This document shows positions 1-7,402 of a DNA stretch of 17,212 bases, piece after piece (the stretch's first letter is position 1; each line of letters opens with the position of its first letter). The position numbers and the translations under genes are program-made. The notes below the pieces were generated by a model, which saw nothing but the letters and a program-made list of their open reading frames with translations, searched no databases and was not told where the DNA came from. The stretch covers positions 1-17,212 of the forward strand of contig JASHTQ010000007.1 of the NCBI GenBank assembly GCA_030040475.1, given 5' to 3'. The DNA comes from Streptosporangiaceae bacterium. Lineage in GTDB: Bacteria > Actinomycetota > Actinomycetes > Streptosporangiales > Streptosporangiaceae.

Positions 1-1905
1 TGAGCGCCTGGTCGCCCCGTACGCCCACACGGCGGCCAGCCACGCGGTCACGAGCACGGCAAGCCCCCCGATGCCGGCCGCGACCGCGCCCGCCGTCCCG
101 AGACCGCCGGCCGGCGGCGGCACGGCGATCGGGCCGGTCGAGCCGGCGCCCGCCGTCTTCGGCGGGGTTTTCCTTAGCTGCGTCAGGGCCGGCTGCATCT
201 CCCGGTCGGGGGCATGGCCCTTGGCGGTCGAGGCCGGCGTCGGGTCGACGTCCATCCAGCCGATCCCGGTGAGATTCACCTGCGCCCACGCGAACGCGTC
301 CGCGTCCGTGACGGTGGCGACGCCGTCGGCCAGCTTGCCCGGGGTGTACCCGACGGCGACCCGCGCGGGGATGCCGAGCAGCCGCGCCGCGAGCACGAAT
401 GCCGTGGCGAACTGCGCGCTGGTTCCCTTGCGGGCGCGCAGCATGCTGTCGATGCTCGCGCATCCCTCGCCCGGCGCGGCGGCCTTGTCGTAGCCGAACG
501 GGGCGGCGGTGAAGTACGCCTGCAGCCGCTCCACCTGCTCGCCCGGCAGCCTCGCCGCAGTACGTACCTCGGCGGCCAGCGCGCTCAGGAAGGAAGGCAC
601 GCACGACGGCACCGCGGTCAGCGCCGCGGGCATCCCGCTCGGCACGGCCGCCGCGCCCAGCGCTGCCGCGGACGGGACGCCGACGGAGACCCGGATCGTG
701 TACTGCCTGACCGGCGTGGGCGCGGCGAGCAGTTCCAGGTCGGGCGCGTAGTCGAGATCCGCGGGCGAACTGCTCAGCACCGCGGCCGGGTGCGGCAGCA
801 GGGTGATCGGCGTGGCCATGACCACGGTGGCCGTCCCGGTTCCGATCGCCGACGGCACCGGGCTTGCGGCCACCGCGGGCCGCGCGTCGCCGGGTGCCTG
901 CCATCCTGCGCCGGTGTAGTCGTCGTAGGTGAGCAGCACCCAGTTACGCGGCGCGGCGAGCAGCGCGCCGGACAGGCGGGCGGTAAGGACGGGCACGGCC
1001 GGCGTCTGGAGCAGCGATGACAGCAGCGCCATGGGATCCTGCGTGACCTGGATGTCCACCGGAAGCTGGACCTTCGCGCGAGGGTTGTACGGCGTCCCGG
1101 GGTGCAGGACGCCGCCGACGAGCACGGCCGCCGCGATGAGCGCGCCGCCGGACAGCATCCCGGTGACGCCCCGGCTGCGGATCGCCCCCCGGGCCGGCGG
1201 CGCCGCGACCGCGAGGAAGGTTACCGCCGCCACGGCGAAGCCACCGGTCAGCACGGTACCCGTGACCGGGCCGCCGGCCCCGAGCACGAGCAGCCCGCCG
1301 AACCCCGCGACGGCGGGCGCCAGCGCGACGCCCGGATGCCGGCTGACCGCGCACAGCCCGAGCAGTGCCGCCAGCGCCGCGGCGAGCAGGAAGGGCAGGT
1401 CGGTGAAGCTCCGCGTGAGCGGCACGGGGACCGGCACGGAGAGCAGCAGGTACCACCCGTCGGTCACCGCCTGCTCGAGCCGGGGAAGCAGAGCGCCTGG
1501 CCCGAACGGGTCGGCGGCCGCCGTCACCATTCCCGGTCCCGCGCCCAGGACGAGGCCGGCCAGGAATCCCGCGCCTGCAGCCGCCGGCGAACTGTCCCGC
1601 CACACGTCGGCCGCGCCGAGCACCCGGTTCACCAGCGCCCGTACCGCGACCGCCGCCAAGCAGGCCACCGGGGCGGCCAGCAGGACCACGCGCAGTCCGG
1701 GCAAGCCGAACACGCGCAGCAGGGGCAGTTCGGCCGCGACCGCGAGCAGCACCGCGGCGCCCGCGAGCGCGAGCGCCCGGCCGCCGCCCCGACCCCGTCC
1801 CCGGTCCCGGCCCCGACCCTGGCCCAGGTCCCGGCCCTGATCCCGGCCTTCGCGCTGCCCGGGGGCCGTCGTCCGCGCGCCGCCGCGGGTGGCCGTCACG
1901 CTCAC
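1..1905 (-). CDS. TgpA-like transglutaminase-core membrane protein, catalytic residues replaced (partial, 3' end outside window)
   Basis: Seen: an open minus-strand frame of 635 codons that runs off the left edge. The GTG start overlaps the stop of the DUF58 gene as GTGA, so translation is probably coupled. The N-terminal third holds several hydrophobic segments, then an extracytoplasmic domain, and a further hydrophobic segment (around residues 610-630) follows the transglutaminase core. The core is clear: GTSAQFATAF (494-503), GIPARVAVGY, DAFAWAQVNL (536-545), GW and DVDPTP ending the core. In this family the triad is Cys-His-Asp. Here the Cys position is Ser496 and the His of the usual HAW motif is Phe538; only Asp554 remains. 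The 42- and 16-residue spacings fit the family, so this is real substitution rather than misalignment. Known: MoxR-DUF58-transglutaminase operons are widespread, with no settled biochemical role. Inference: a non-catalytic scaffold or binding protein at the membrane. The next GTG, at 1899, is an alternative start. Confidence 0.9.
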   Translation of the reverse strand, partial: MSVTATRGGARTTAPGQREGRDQGRDLGQGRGRDRGRGRGGGRALALAGAAVLLAVAAELPLLRVFGLPGLRVVLLAAPVACLAAVAVRALVNRVLGAADVWRDSSPAAAGAGFLAGLVLGAGPGMVTAAADPFGPGALLPRLEQAVTDGWYLLLSVPVPVPLTRSFTDLPFLLAAALAALLGLCAVSRHPGVALAPAVAGFGGLLVLGAGGPVTGTVLTGGFAVAAVTFLAVAAPPARGAIRSRGVTGMLSGGALIAAAVLVGGVLHPGTPYNPRAKVQLPVDIQVTQDPMALLSSLLQTPAVPVLTARLSGALLAAPRNWVLLTYDDYTGAGWQAPGDARPAVAASPVPSAIGTGTATVVMATPITLLPHPAAVLSSSPADLDYAPDLELLAAPTPVRQYTIRVSVGVPSAAALGAAAVPSGMPAALTAVPSCVPSFLSALAAEVRTAARLPGEQVERLQAYFTAAPFGYDKAAAPGEGCASIDSMLRARKGTSAQFATAFVLAARLLGIPARVAVGYTPGKLADGVATVTDADAFAWAQVNLTGIGWMDVDPTPASTAKGHAPDREMQPALTQLRKTPPKTAGAGSTGPIAVPPPAGGLGTAGAVAAGIGGLAVLVTAWLAAVWAYGATRRS

Positions 1906-3152
1906 GCGGCCGACCTGGCGCGCAGCAGCGCGGTCGGCAGGTCGTCGACCGTGCGGACCATCACCCACACGACCCGGCCGGTCCTGGTGACCTGAGCGGG
2001 CGGCTCGCCCCGGCCGCCCGCCGTCACGTGCCCGGCGGCCTGCTCGGCGACCTGCACCGCGACGACCCGCGCGTAGCACCCCGCGAGCAGCCGGAGCGGC
2101 TCGGCCAGGCCGCGTGTCGGCCGGGTGGACACCACCACCGCGAGGCTGCCGCGTCCCCGGCCGGCCAGCCGCCGCACCGTATCGGCCAGCGGGTCGACGG
2201 GGCCGGGCCCGGCCGGCCGCAGCGGCGTCAGCGAGTCCAGGACCGCGTCGGCGGTCACGCCGCGCCGGGCCAGGGTCTTGGGCAGCAGCGGCTGCCCGGA
2301 GCCGTCGAGCAGCTGGAGCGGCTGGCGCTGCTGCGCCGCGATCACCGCCACGCTGGCCGCGCAGTCCACCGCCACGTCGAAGGCGTCGGCCCCGCTGACG
2401 CAGAACGCGTCGAGCACCACCGCGACGGCCGCGTACGCCATGTCGACGTGCTGCTTGACCACGAGCTTGTTCGCGTGTGCCGAGGCCCGCCAGTGCACGT
2501 GCCGCAGTTCGTCTCCCGGCACGTAGTCGCGCAGGGAGTTGAAGGCGAGCGTGCCCTCTGTCGTGTTGTCTGCCTGCGGGCCGTCCACCGACCGCGCGAG
2601 GGACGCGGACACCTCGGGCAGCGGCACCGTACGGGGCCGCACGTAGAGCACCGACGCCGCCCCGGTGTTCAGGGTGCGGTGCGCGAGCCCGAACGCATCG
2701 TCCCGGTCAACGAGCAACGGGCCGCTGGGGATCAGGCCGCGTCGCCCGACCGGGAGCGGGACGGGCACCTCGCTCACCTGGCCCCGGCGCAGCCGGGGAA
2801 CGGGAAACGGGAAGGCGCCGCGGCCGGCCAGGTCCCGTGCGGCCATCGCGGGCACGGTCCGCCGGGAGGCGCCCCGCACCACCACGTGCGCCACGGCACC
2901 ATGCGGGCTGTTACGGGTGACCTTGGCCGGCTCGATCGTCCGGGTCACCGTGACCCGCGGCGCCCGCGCGACGAGTGCGAGAGCCGCCCCCGCGGCGGCG
3001 ACGCCGACCGTGCCGACCGCGATCAGCTCGGCGTATTGCAGCACGAGTCCGGCGACGGCAACGGCCAGCCCGCCGCCGAGCACCGTGATCCCGCGCGGGG
3101 TGAGCGCCCGGTACAGCGGGGTGAATCCGCGCTCACCGTCGCCGGCGGTCAT
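1902..3152 (-). CDS. DUF58 domain-containing membrane protein
   Basis: This is a 416-residue protein. Two adjacent hydrophobic stretches (about residues 22-62) anchor it near the N-terminus, followed by a beta-rich region and the DUF58 signature RDYVPGDELRHVHW at 208-221, then KLVVKQ. The C-terminal half resembles a von Willebrand A-like fold (VVLDAF then an alternating helix/strand pattern) but I see no complete DxSxS metal site. The ATG overlaps the moxR stop (ATGA, 3149-3152) and the stop overlaps the start of the transglutaminase-like gene, so all three form one coupled operon. Known: DUF58 proteins are encoded next to MoxR ATPases and are thought to be their partners; the substrate is unknown. 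The family assignment is firm; the role is inferred from context. Confidence 0.93.
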   Translation of the reverse strand: MTAGDGERGFTPLYRALTPRGITVLGGGLAVAVAGLVLQYAELIAVGTVGVAAAGAALALVARAPRVTVTRTIEPAKVTRNSPHGAVAHVVVRGASRRTVPAMAARDLAGRGAFPFPVPRLRRGQVSEVPVPLPVGRRGLIPSGPLLVDRDDAFGLAHRTLNTGAASVLYVRPRTVPLPEVSASLARSVDGPQADNTTEGTLAFNSLRDYVPGDELRHVHWRASAHANKLVVKQHVDMAYAAVAVVLDAFCVSGADAFDVAVDCAASVAVIAAQQRQPLQLLDGSGQPLLPKTLARRGVTADAVLDSLTPLRPAGPGPVDPLADTVRRLAGRGRGSLAVVVSTRPTRGLAEPLRLLAGCYARVVAVQVAEQAAGHVTAGGRGEPPAQVTRTGRVVWVMVRTVDDLPTALLRARSAA

Positions 3153-4087
3153 ACCCGGCTGCCCGCCGTGTCCGGCACCGGCGTACGGCGCAGCGCGTCG
3201 CGCACCACGTCGAGCTGCGTGACCCCCTCGAGCTCCGCCTGGGGGGTGAGCACGAGCCGGTGCGCGAGCACCGGCATCGCCAGGTACTGCATGTCGTTGG
3301 CGGTTGCGTACTGCTCGTTGTGCAGCAGCGCCCGTGCCCGTGACGCCTGCACCAGGGCCAGCGTGGCCCTGGTGGACGCTCCGTGCCTGACGAGCGGATG
3401 CTGCCTGGTGGCGGAGCAGAGCGCGACGGCGTACCTGGCCAGCGTGTCGCTGACGCGTACCTGGCTGGCCATGGCGATGAACTGCTGGACGGCGCGGACG
3501 TCCATGACCGGCCGCAGGTGGTCAACGATCCGGCCGACGCTGTGCCCCTGGATGACCGCGACCTCGTCCGCGGGGTCGAGATGGCCCAGAGTAATCCGCA
3601 TCAGGAACCGGTCGAGTTGCGCCTCGGGCAGCGCGTAGGTGCCCTCCATGTCGACCGGGTTCTGGGTGGCCACGACGAAGAACGGGCGCGGTACCTTGTG
3701 CGAGACGCCGTCCACGGTGACGGTCTGCTCGCCCATGACCTCGAGCAGCGCCGACTGCGTCTTGGGAGAGGCCCGGTTGATCTCGTCGGCGATCACGACG
3801 TTGGCGAAGACGGGCCCCTGATGGAACTTGAAGGCCCCGGAATCCTGATCGAGCATCGTCGTGCCGGTAATGTCCGCGGGCAGCAGGTCGGGGGTGAACT
3901 GAATCCTTTTCCACTGGGCGCCCAGCGACGCCGCGACCGCCCGGGCCAGCGTCGTCTTACCGGTTCCTGGCACGTCCTCAATCAGCAGATGCCCCTGCGC
4001 GAGCAGGCAGGTGACGGTCAGTTCGACTGCCTGCGGCTTGCCGATGATGACTTCGCCAATGACCTCGACGAGTGTGTTCGGATACAT
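3149..4087 (-). CDS. moxR: MoxR-family AAA+ ATPase
   Basis: This is a 312-residue cytoplasmic AAA+ ATPase of normal MoxR length. Visible motifs are Walker A in VPGTGKTT (39-46), Walker B NVVIADE (96-102), the sensor-1 region VVATQNPVD (138-146) and the EGTYALPEAQLDRFLMR block (148-164) with its arginine-finger region. The C-terminal lid carries RHGASTRA. The ATG at 4087 is chosen because GGGGGG lies 9-14 bases upstream and the MoxR homology begins directly after it. The frame stays open to a TTG at 4132, but that would sit only a few bases from the predicted transcript start. It is the first gene of the MoxR-DUF58-transglutaminase operon. Known: MoxR proteins act as ATP-driven chaperones or remodelers of vWA/DUF58 partners. 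The exact client here is unknown. Confidence 0.95.
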   Translation of the reverse strand: MYPNTLVEVIGEVIIGKPQAVELTVTCLLAQGHLLIEDVPGTGKTTLARAVAASLGAQWKRIQFTPDLLPADITGTTMLDQDSGAFKFHQGPVFANVVIADEINRASPKTQSALLEVMGEQTVTVDGVSHKVPRPFFVVATQNPVDMEGTYALPEAQLDRFLMRITLGHLDPADEVAVIQGHSVGRIVDHLRPVMDVRAVQQFIAMASQVRVSDTLARYAVALCSATRQHPLVRHGASTRATLALVQASRARALLHNEQYATANDMQYLAMPVLAHRLVLTPQAELEGVTQLDVVRDALRRTPVPDTAGSRV

Positions 4088-4146
4088 CGCCCAATCCCCC
4101 CAATGCGATCCGCGGCAAACAGACGCTAGCAAGCGGCGCCGGGGGA

Positions 4147-4175
4147 ATTCGAAAGAATTAGGAAACTGATGTCAA
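4147..4175 (-). promoter_or_regulatory. Predicted sigma-70-type promoter of the moxR operon
   Basis: On the minus strand a perfect TTGACA (4170-4175) is followed by a 17-bp spacer and TCGAAT (4147-4152), which matches TATAAT at 4 of 6 positions. The local sequence is markedly AT-richer than its surroundings. Transcription would start near 4140 and give a leader of about 53 nt before the moxR ATG. The -35 box overlaps the stop codon of the upstream isomerase-like gene. Confidence 0.6.
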
Positions 4176-4909
4176 ACATGAACGACCGGGCATCTCGCTC
4201 GAGACAGATCTCCAGAGGCCTCGCGCGCCCACCCATGGGCGTGTCGGCCGGCAAGATCGCCGGGTAACGGCTTGCGACCGCCGCCCGGCCCGAGCAGGCT
4301 TCCCGGGAGCCCCTGCCCGGGTTTCCACGCCGCCTGAGGACGGCCACGGGCCGCGACAGAACCCGGCGGGTACCCGAGCCGGTCCTGCCGCTGCGATCGC
4401 ATGGGCTCGGCCAGTTCCAGCGCGGCAAAGAACTCGGGCCAGTCCGCCGCGGTGTACCCGGTGGCGAGGTCGCAGTGATGCAACTCCACCTCGACCAGCC
4501 GCCGCGTCAGCAGTTCGGCGGCCGGGAACGGTGCCAGGCCCGGCACCTGGACCCGGACCTGCCAGCCCCGGTCGGGCAGCCGCCTGGCAACGGTCCGCAG
4601 CGCCATCGCCGAGTCCGCCAGGTCGGCGGCCAGGTCCTTGCCGCTCAGCGCCGCCGTTCGCTCGGTGTCGGCCTCCCAGGCTTCCGCGCTGGCGTGCGCT
4701 CCCCGGTCCTGCCCGGATCGCGCGCCGACGAGCAGGTTCCGGGTGGCGTCCGCGCCGCGCGCCAGGTGCGCGAGGACACGCGCCCGGCTCCACCCCGGCA
4801 GCAGCGACGGGGCCCGCAGCTCACCCTCGGGGATGATCCTGGCATCATCGAGCAGCCGCTGCGTCGCCTGGTCGATCTGGTCGCTCAGCCCGAGTTGCGC
4901 CTCGTCCAC
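4172..4909 (-). CDS. Mycothiol-dependent maleylpyruvate isomerase family protein (DinB/MDMPI fold)
   Basis: This is a 245-residue protein. LLPGWSRARVLAHLARGADA (36-55) is the typical first signature of the MDMPI N-terminal four-helix domain, and VEVELHHCDL (139-148) the second. The metal ligands known from the Corynebacterium maleylpyruvate isomerase (His52, Glu144, His148) correspond to His48, Glu140 and His144 with identical spacing, so metal binding looks intact. The C-terminal domain is weaker: GPGGG and LAGRHAHG (219-226) are recognisable, but the usual ending rich in Leu-Pro and Trp is missing. The start is GTG with AGGGTGG a few bases upstream. Known: the family uses mycothiol in detoxification or aromatic catabolism, and many members have no known substrate. 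No aromatic-degradation genes are nearby, so the substrate is unknown. The gene lies 25 bases after a phosphatase remnant on the same strand. Confidence 0.82.
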   Translation of the reverse strand: MDEAQLGLSDQIDQATQRLLDDARIIPEGELRAPSLLPGWSRARVLAHLARGADATRNLLVGARSGQDRGAHASAEAWEADTERTAALSGKDLAADLADSAMALRTVARRLPDRGWQVRVQVPGLAPFPAAELLTRRLVEVELHHCDLATGYTAADWPEFFAALELAEPMRSQRQDRLGYPPGSVAARGRPQAAWKPGQGLPGSLLGPGGGRKPLPGDLAGRHAHGWAREASGDLSRARCPVVHV

Positions 4910-4934
4910 CAGCCCACCCTAAGCGAGCCGCCGC

Positions 4935-5114
4935 TCACCGGGCGCCCGCGGCCAGCCACCGCTCGACGCTGCGCACGTAGGCGGGGACAAGCATCGCCCG
5001 CTCGGCCGCCAGATCCCCCCACCACCGCACCTGCGCCCGCGGCCGGCAGTTGACGACGTGGGTCACGCCCTGCTCGGCCAGGCGTGCAGCGCAGGCCGGA
5101 AAGGAAAGGAGTAC
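4935..5114 (-). pseudogene. Remnant of a dual-specificity protein phosphatase gene, catalytic core deleted
   Basis: The minus-strand frame ending with TGA at 4935 reads ARLAEQGVTHVVNCRP, then a segment ending DLAAERAML, then directly VPAYVRSVERWLAAGAR. From memory, actinobacterial dual-specificity phosphatases carry GVTHVVNCR and DLAxERAL near the N-terminus and LVPAYVxSVERWLA at the extreme C-terminus, with the CxxxxxR phosphate loop between them. Here the two ends are joined and about 60-70 residues, including the catalytic Cys loop, are gone. No ATG, GTG or TTG start is usable in this frame: TAG at 5115-5117 precedes it. An ATG at 5126-5128 lies in another frame and would connect only through a slip in the pyrimidine run near 5100-5110. 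Alternative: a short unrelated peptide, which I consider less likely. Confidence 0.55.
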
Positions 5115-5154
5115 CTAAGCCCTTCCATTTTCAACCTATAGCGCACCGGCGGGC

Positions 5155-5185
5155 TTGCGGCAAGACCCGGGCAGTGCCGCATAAT
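5155..5185 (+). promoter_or_regulatory. Possible promoter of the FAD monooxygenase gene
   Basis: TTGCGG (5155-5160) and CATAAT (5180-5185) are separated by 19 bp, a slightly long spacer. Transcription would start near 5192, about 33 bases before the GTG start. The -10 box lies in the loop of the inverted repeat listed next. This rests only on resemblance to consensus. Confidence 0.4.
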
Positions 5186-5196
5186 CGCTGCCCGGG
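5166..5196. repeat. 9-bp perfect inverted repeat around the monooxygenase -10 region (possible operator)
   Basis: CCCGGGCAG (5166-5174) and CTGCCCGGG (5188-5196) are exact reverse complements separated by 13 bases that include CATAAT. Placement over a predicted -10 box, 28 bases before the start codon, suggests a repressor site rather than a terminator. No regulator gene is adjacent in the window. Confidence 0.55.
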
Positions 5197-5224
5197 ACGA
5201 CAGACGAGACAGGGGAGTGGGCCG

Positions 5225-6760
5225 GTGACGGACGCCGACGTGATCATCGTGGGCGCAGGCCCTGTCGGCCTGATGCTGGCCGGCGAGCTGTGCCTGGCCG
5301 GGGCGCGGCCGCTGGTACTGGAACGGCAGCCGCGGCCCGGGCAGACCCCGCGCGCCAACGGCCTGGGCGGCCAGGTCCTGCAGCTGCTGCGCTACCGGGG
5401 CCTGTTGGACAAACTCGAGGCGGTGAGCACCGGCCCAAGCCCGGCGCCCAGGTTCCCGTTCGGCGGCCTGCACCTGGACCTCTCGCGGCTGGCAGATCCC
5501 CCGCTGCGCGGGCTGCCGCTGCCGCAACCGCGACTCGAACGGCTGCTGGCCGAACGCGCCGCCGAACTCGGCGCCGGCATCCGCCGCGGGCACGAGGTGG
5601 TGGGCCTGAGCCAGGACGACGCCGCGGTGACCGCCGACGTGCGCGGCCCGGCCGGCGCCTACCAGGCAACTGCCCGGTACCTGGCAGGCTGCGACGGCGC
5701 GCACAGCGCGATCCGCGACCGGGCCGGCATCCCGTTCCCCGGCACCACGTATCCAGAGGTCAACCGGCTGGGCCAGGTCACCTTGCCCGATTCGGTGATC
5801 CGCCTCGAGAACGGCGACCTCGACGTCCCCGGGCTGGGCAGGATCCGCGCGGGCTTCACCCGCACAGACCGCGGCGTCTTCGCGTTCGGGTCGCTAGCCA
5901 CCGGCGCGCTCATGATCCAGACGACAGAGAACGAGCCCGCCGAGGCCGACGACGACACGCCGATGACGATGGCCGAACTGCGCGACAGCATCCGCCGCGT
6001 CCTCGGCGCGGATCTGCCCCTCGGCGAACCGATCCGGCTGTCGCGCTACCAGTTCCAGGCCCGGCAGGCCGAACGATACCGCGACAGGCGGGTCTTCCTG
6101 GCCGGCGACGCGGCCCACCTGCTCCCCGCCACCGGCGCCGCGCTCAGCCTCGGCATGCTCGACGCGGTCAACCTCGGCTGGAAGCTGTCCGCCGACATCC
6201 ACGGCTGGGCGCCGGCGAGCCTGCTCGACACCTATCACGCCGAACGCCGGCTGGCCGGCCAGCGCGCGCTGCTGCAGACCCAGGCCCAGGTGGCGCTGCG
6301 CCGCGGGCACGACCCGGCCGCCGAGGCGCTGCGGGAAGTCTTCGCCGAACTGCTCGCCGACGAGCAGCCGCAGCGCCGCCTCGGCGCCATGATCGCCGGG
6401 GCCGACGTCCGCTACCCGCTGCCGAACCCCAACCAGAACGCCCTGACGGGCACGTTCGCGCCGGACCTCGCCCTGCACACCGACCAGGGCACCACCAGCG
6501 TCGCACAGCTCATGCGCCGCGCGCGGCCCGTCCTGCTCGACCTGGCCGGCCGCCAGGACCTCCGCGAGACCGCCCGGGCCTGGCGGCACCGCATCGACAT
6601 CCACGCCGCGCAAACCGACCGCCGCCCGGCCGACGCCCTGCTGATCCGCCCGGACGCCCACATCGCCTGGGCCGCGGCCGCCGCCGAACCCCCCGCCACC
6701 GCCGCCCGCGCGCTGCGAGAAGCGCTCTGCGCGTGGTGCGGCCCGCCCCAGACGGACTAG
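5225..6760 (+). CDS. Class A FAD-dependent monooxygenase (PheA/TfdB-type aromatic hydroxylase family)
   Basis: This is a 511-residue protein. The Rossmann FAD site is DVIIVGAGPVGLMLAG (5-20), the DG motif is GCDGAHSAIR (155-164), and the GD motif with the ribityl-binding block is FLAGDAAHLLPATGAALSLG (291-310), followed by DAVNLGWKL. The C-terminal 110 residues, ending in LLIRPDAHIAW (472-482), look like the thioredoxin-like tail of phenol-hydroxylase-type and rifampicin-monooxygenase-type enzymes. Known: such enzymes use NAD(P)H and O2 to hydroxylate aromatic or polyketide substrates. The sequence does not reveal the substrate. The GTG start is chosen because GGGGAG lies about 7 bases upstream and the FAD motif begins at residue 5; the frame is open further upstream but without homology. 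It appears monocistronic, with 89 bases before the next gene. Confidence 0.93.
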   Translation: MTDADVIIVGAGPVGLMLAGELCLAGARPLVLERQPRPGQTPRANGLGGQVLQLLRYRGLLDKLEAVSTGPSPAPRFPFGGLHLDLSRLADPPLRGLPLPQPRLERLLAERAAELGAGIRRGHEVVGLSQDDAAVTADVRGPAGAYQATARYLAGCDGAHSAIRDRAGIPFPGTTYPEVNRLGQVTLPDSVIRLENGDLDVPGLGRIRAGFTRTDRGVFAFGSLATGALMIQTTENEPAEADDDTPMTMAELRDSIRRVLGADLPLGEPIRLSRYQFQARQAERYRDRRVFLAGDAAHLLPATGAALSLGMLDAVNLGWKLSADIHGWAPASLLDTYHAERRLAGQRALLQTQAQVALRRGHDPAAEALREVFAELLADEQPQRRLGAMIAGADVRYPLPNPNQNALTGTFAPDLALHTDQGTTSVAQLMRRARPVLLDLAGRQDLRETARAWRHRIDIHAAQTDRRPADALLIRPDAHIAWAAAAAEPPATAARALREALCAWCGPPQTD

Positions 6761-6849
6761 CGAAGCTCGCGGCGGATTCCCATGCGCCGCGCATAGGCCC
6801 GGCGACGGCGGCGCCTACACTGGCAGCTAAGGGCTAAGGAGCACAGATC

Positions 6850-7362
6850 ATGGACCCGGTTGCGCGCGGTTTCCCGCTCGGTGACCTGCGGGTATCTGAC
6901 GCCGACCGTGATCGTGCGCTGTCCGAGCTGAGCGAGGCCTTCCAGGTCGGCCGGATCACCGCCGACGAGTTCGACCAGCGCTCCGGGCAGGTCCTCGCGG
7001 CCCGCACCGGCAGGGAACTGGCCGCCCCGCTCGCTGACCTGCCGGTCACCCGCCCGGCGCCTGCCGCCCCGGTCCCGCGACGGCCCGACCGCCCCCCGGT
7101 CCCGCGCATCGTCATCGGCGCGTCCGTGGCCGCCGCCTGCCTGGCCGCCGTCTCCGTGACGAACGCCGCCGCAAGCCAGGGGCCGACCGCTCAGCAGCGC
7201 GAGATCGCCCAGGAGATCTTCGCCCGCCAGGGCCTGTCGATCACGATCCCCGCCAGCCCGCCCTTCGACTGGGTCGCCACGCTGGTGCCGGGAGCAATCG
7301 CCGTCCTGCTCGTCGTGCTGATCTTCGTCTACCTGCGCGCAACCCGGTCCGGCCGCACCTAG
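6850..7362 (+). CDS. DUF1707 (SHOCT-like) domain membrane protein
   Basis: This is a 170-residue protein. LRVSDADRDRALSELSEAF followed by GRITADEFDQRSGQVLAART (residues 13-53) is the DUF1707 signature, a short helical cytoplasmic domain common in actinobacteria. A Pro/Arg-rich linker leads to one hydrophobic segment (about 86-105) and a second near the C-terminus (about 142-164). AAGGAG lies 8 bases before the ATG. Function is unknown; such proteins are usually described as small membrane-associated accessory proteins. It is convergent with the DUF3068 gene. Confidence 0.9.
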   Translation: MDPVARGFPLGDLRVSDADRDRALSELSEAFQVGRITADEFDQRSGQVLAARTGRELAAPLADLPVTRPAPAAPVPRRPDRPPVPRIVIGASVAAACLAAVSVTNAAASQGPTAQQREIAQEIFARQGLSITIPASPPFDWVATLVPGAIAVLLVVLIFVYLRATRSGRT

Positions 7363-7367
7363 CCACA

Positions 7368-7383
7368 GGCGCGCCGCCGCGCC
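7368..7383. terminator. GC-rich hairpin between convergent genes, possible bidirectional terminator
   Basis: GGCGCG and CGCGCC form a perfect 6-bp stem with a CCGC loop, placed 5 bases after the stop of the DUF1707 gene and 19 bases beyond the stop of the convergent DUF3068 gene. There is no adjacent U-run for the plus strand, though TTTTT lies at 7400-7404. GC hairpins without U-tracts are common at actinobacterial gene ends. Confidence 0.4.
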
Positions 7384-7402
7384 AGGTCCCGTCAGGGCAT
7401 TT

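Noticed and set aside
2028..3638. Plus-strand open frame of 536 codons opposite the DUF58 and MoxR genes
   Set aside because: It lies antisense across a gene boundary, has Arg/His/Pro/Gln-rich low-complexity translation and no recognisable domain; expected shadow in high-GC DNA.
5063..5704. Minus-strand frame of 213 codons opposite the start of the FAD monooxygenase
   Set aside because: It is antisense to the FAD-binding motif region and shows no domain; its tail only passes through the phosphatase remnant in another frame.
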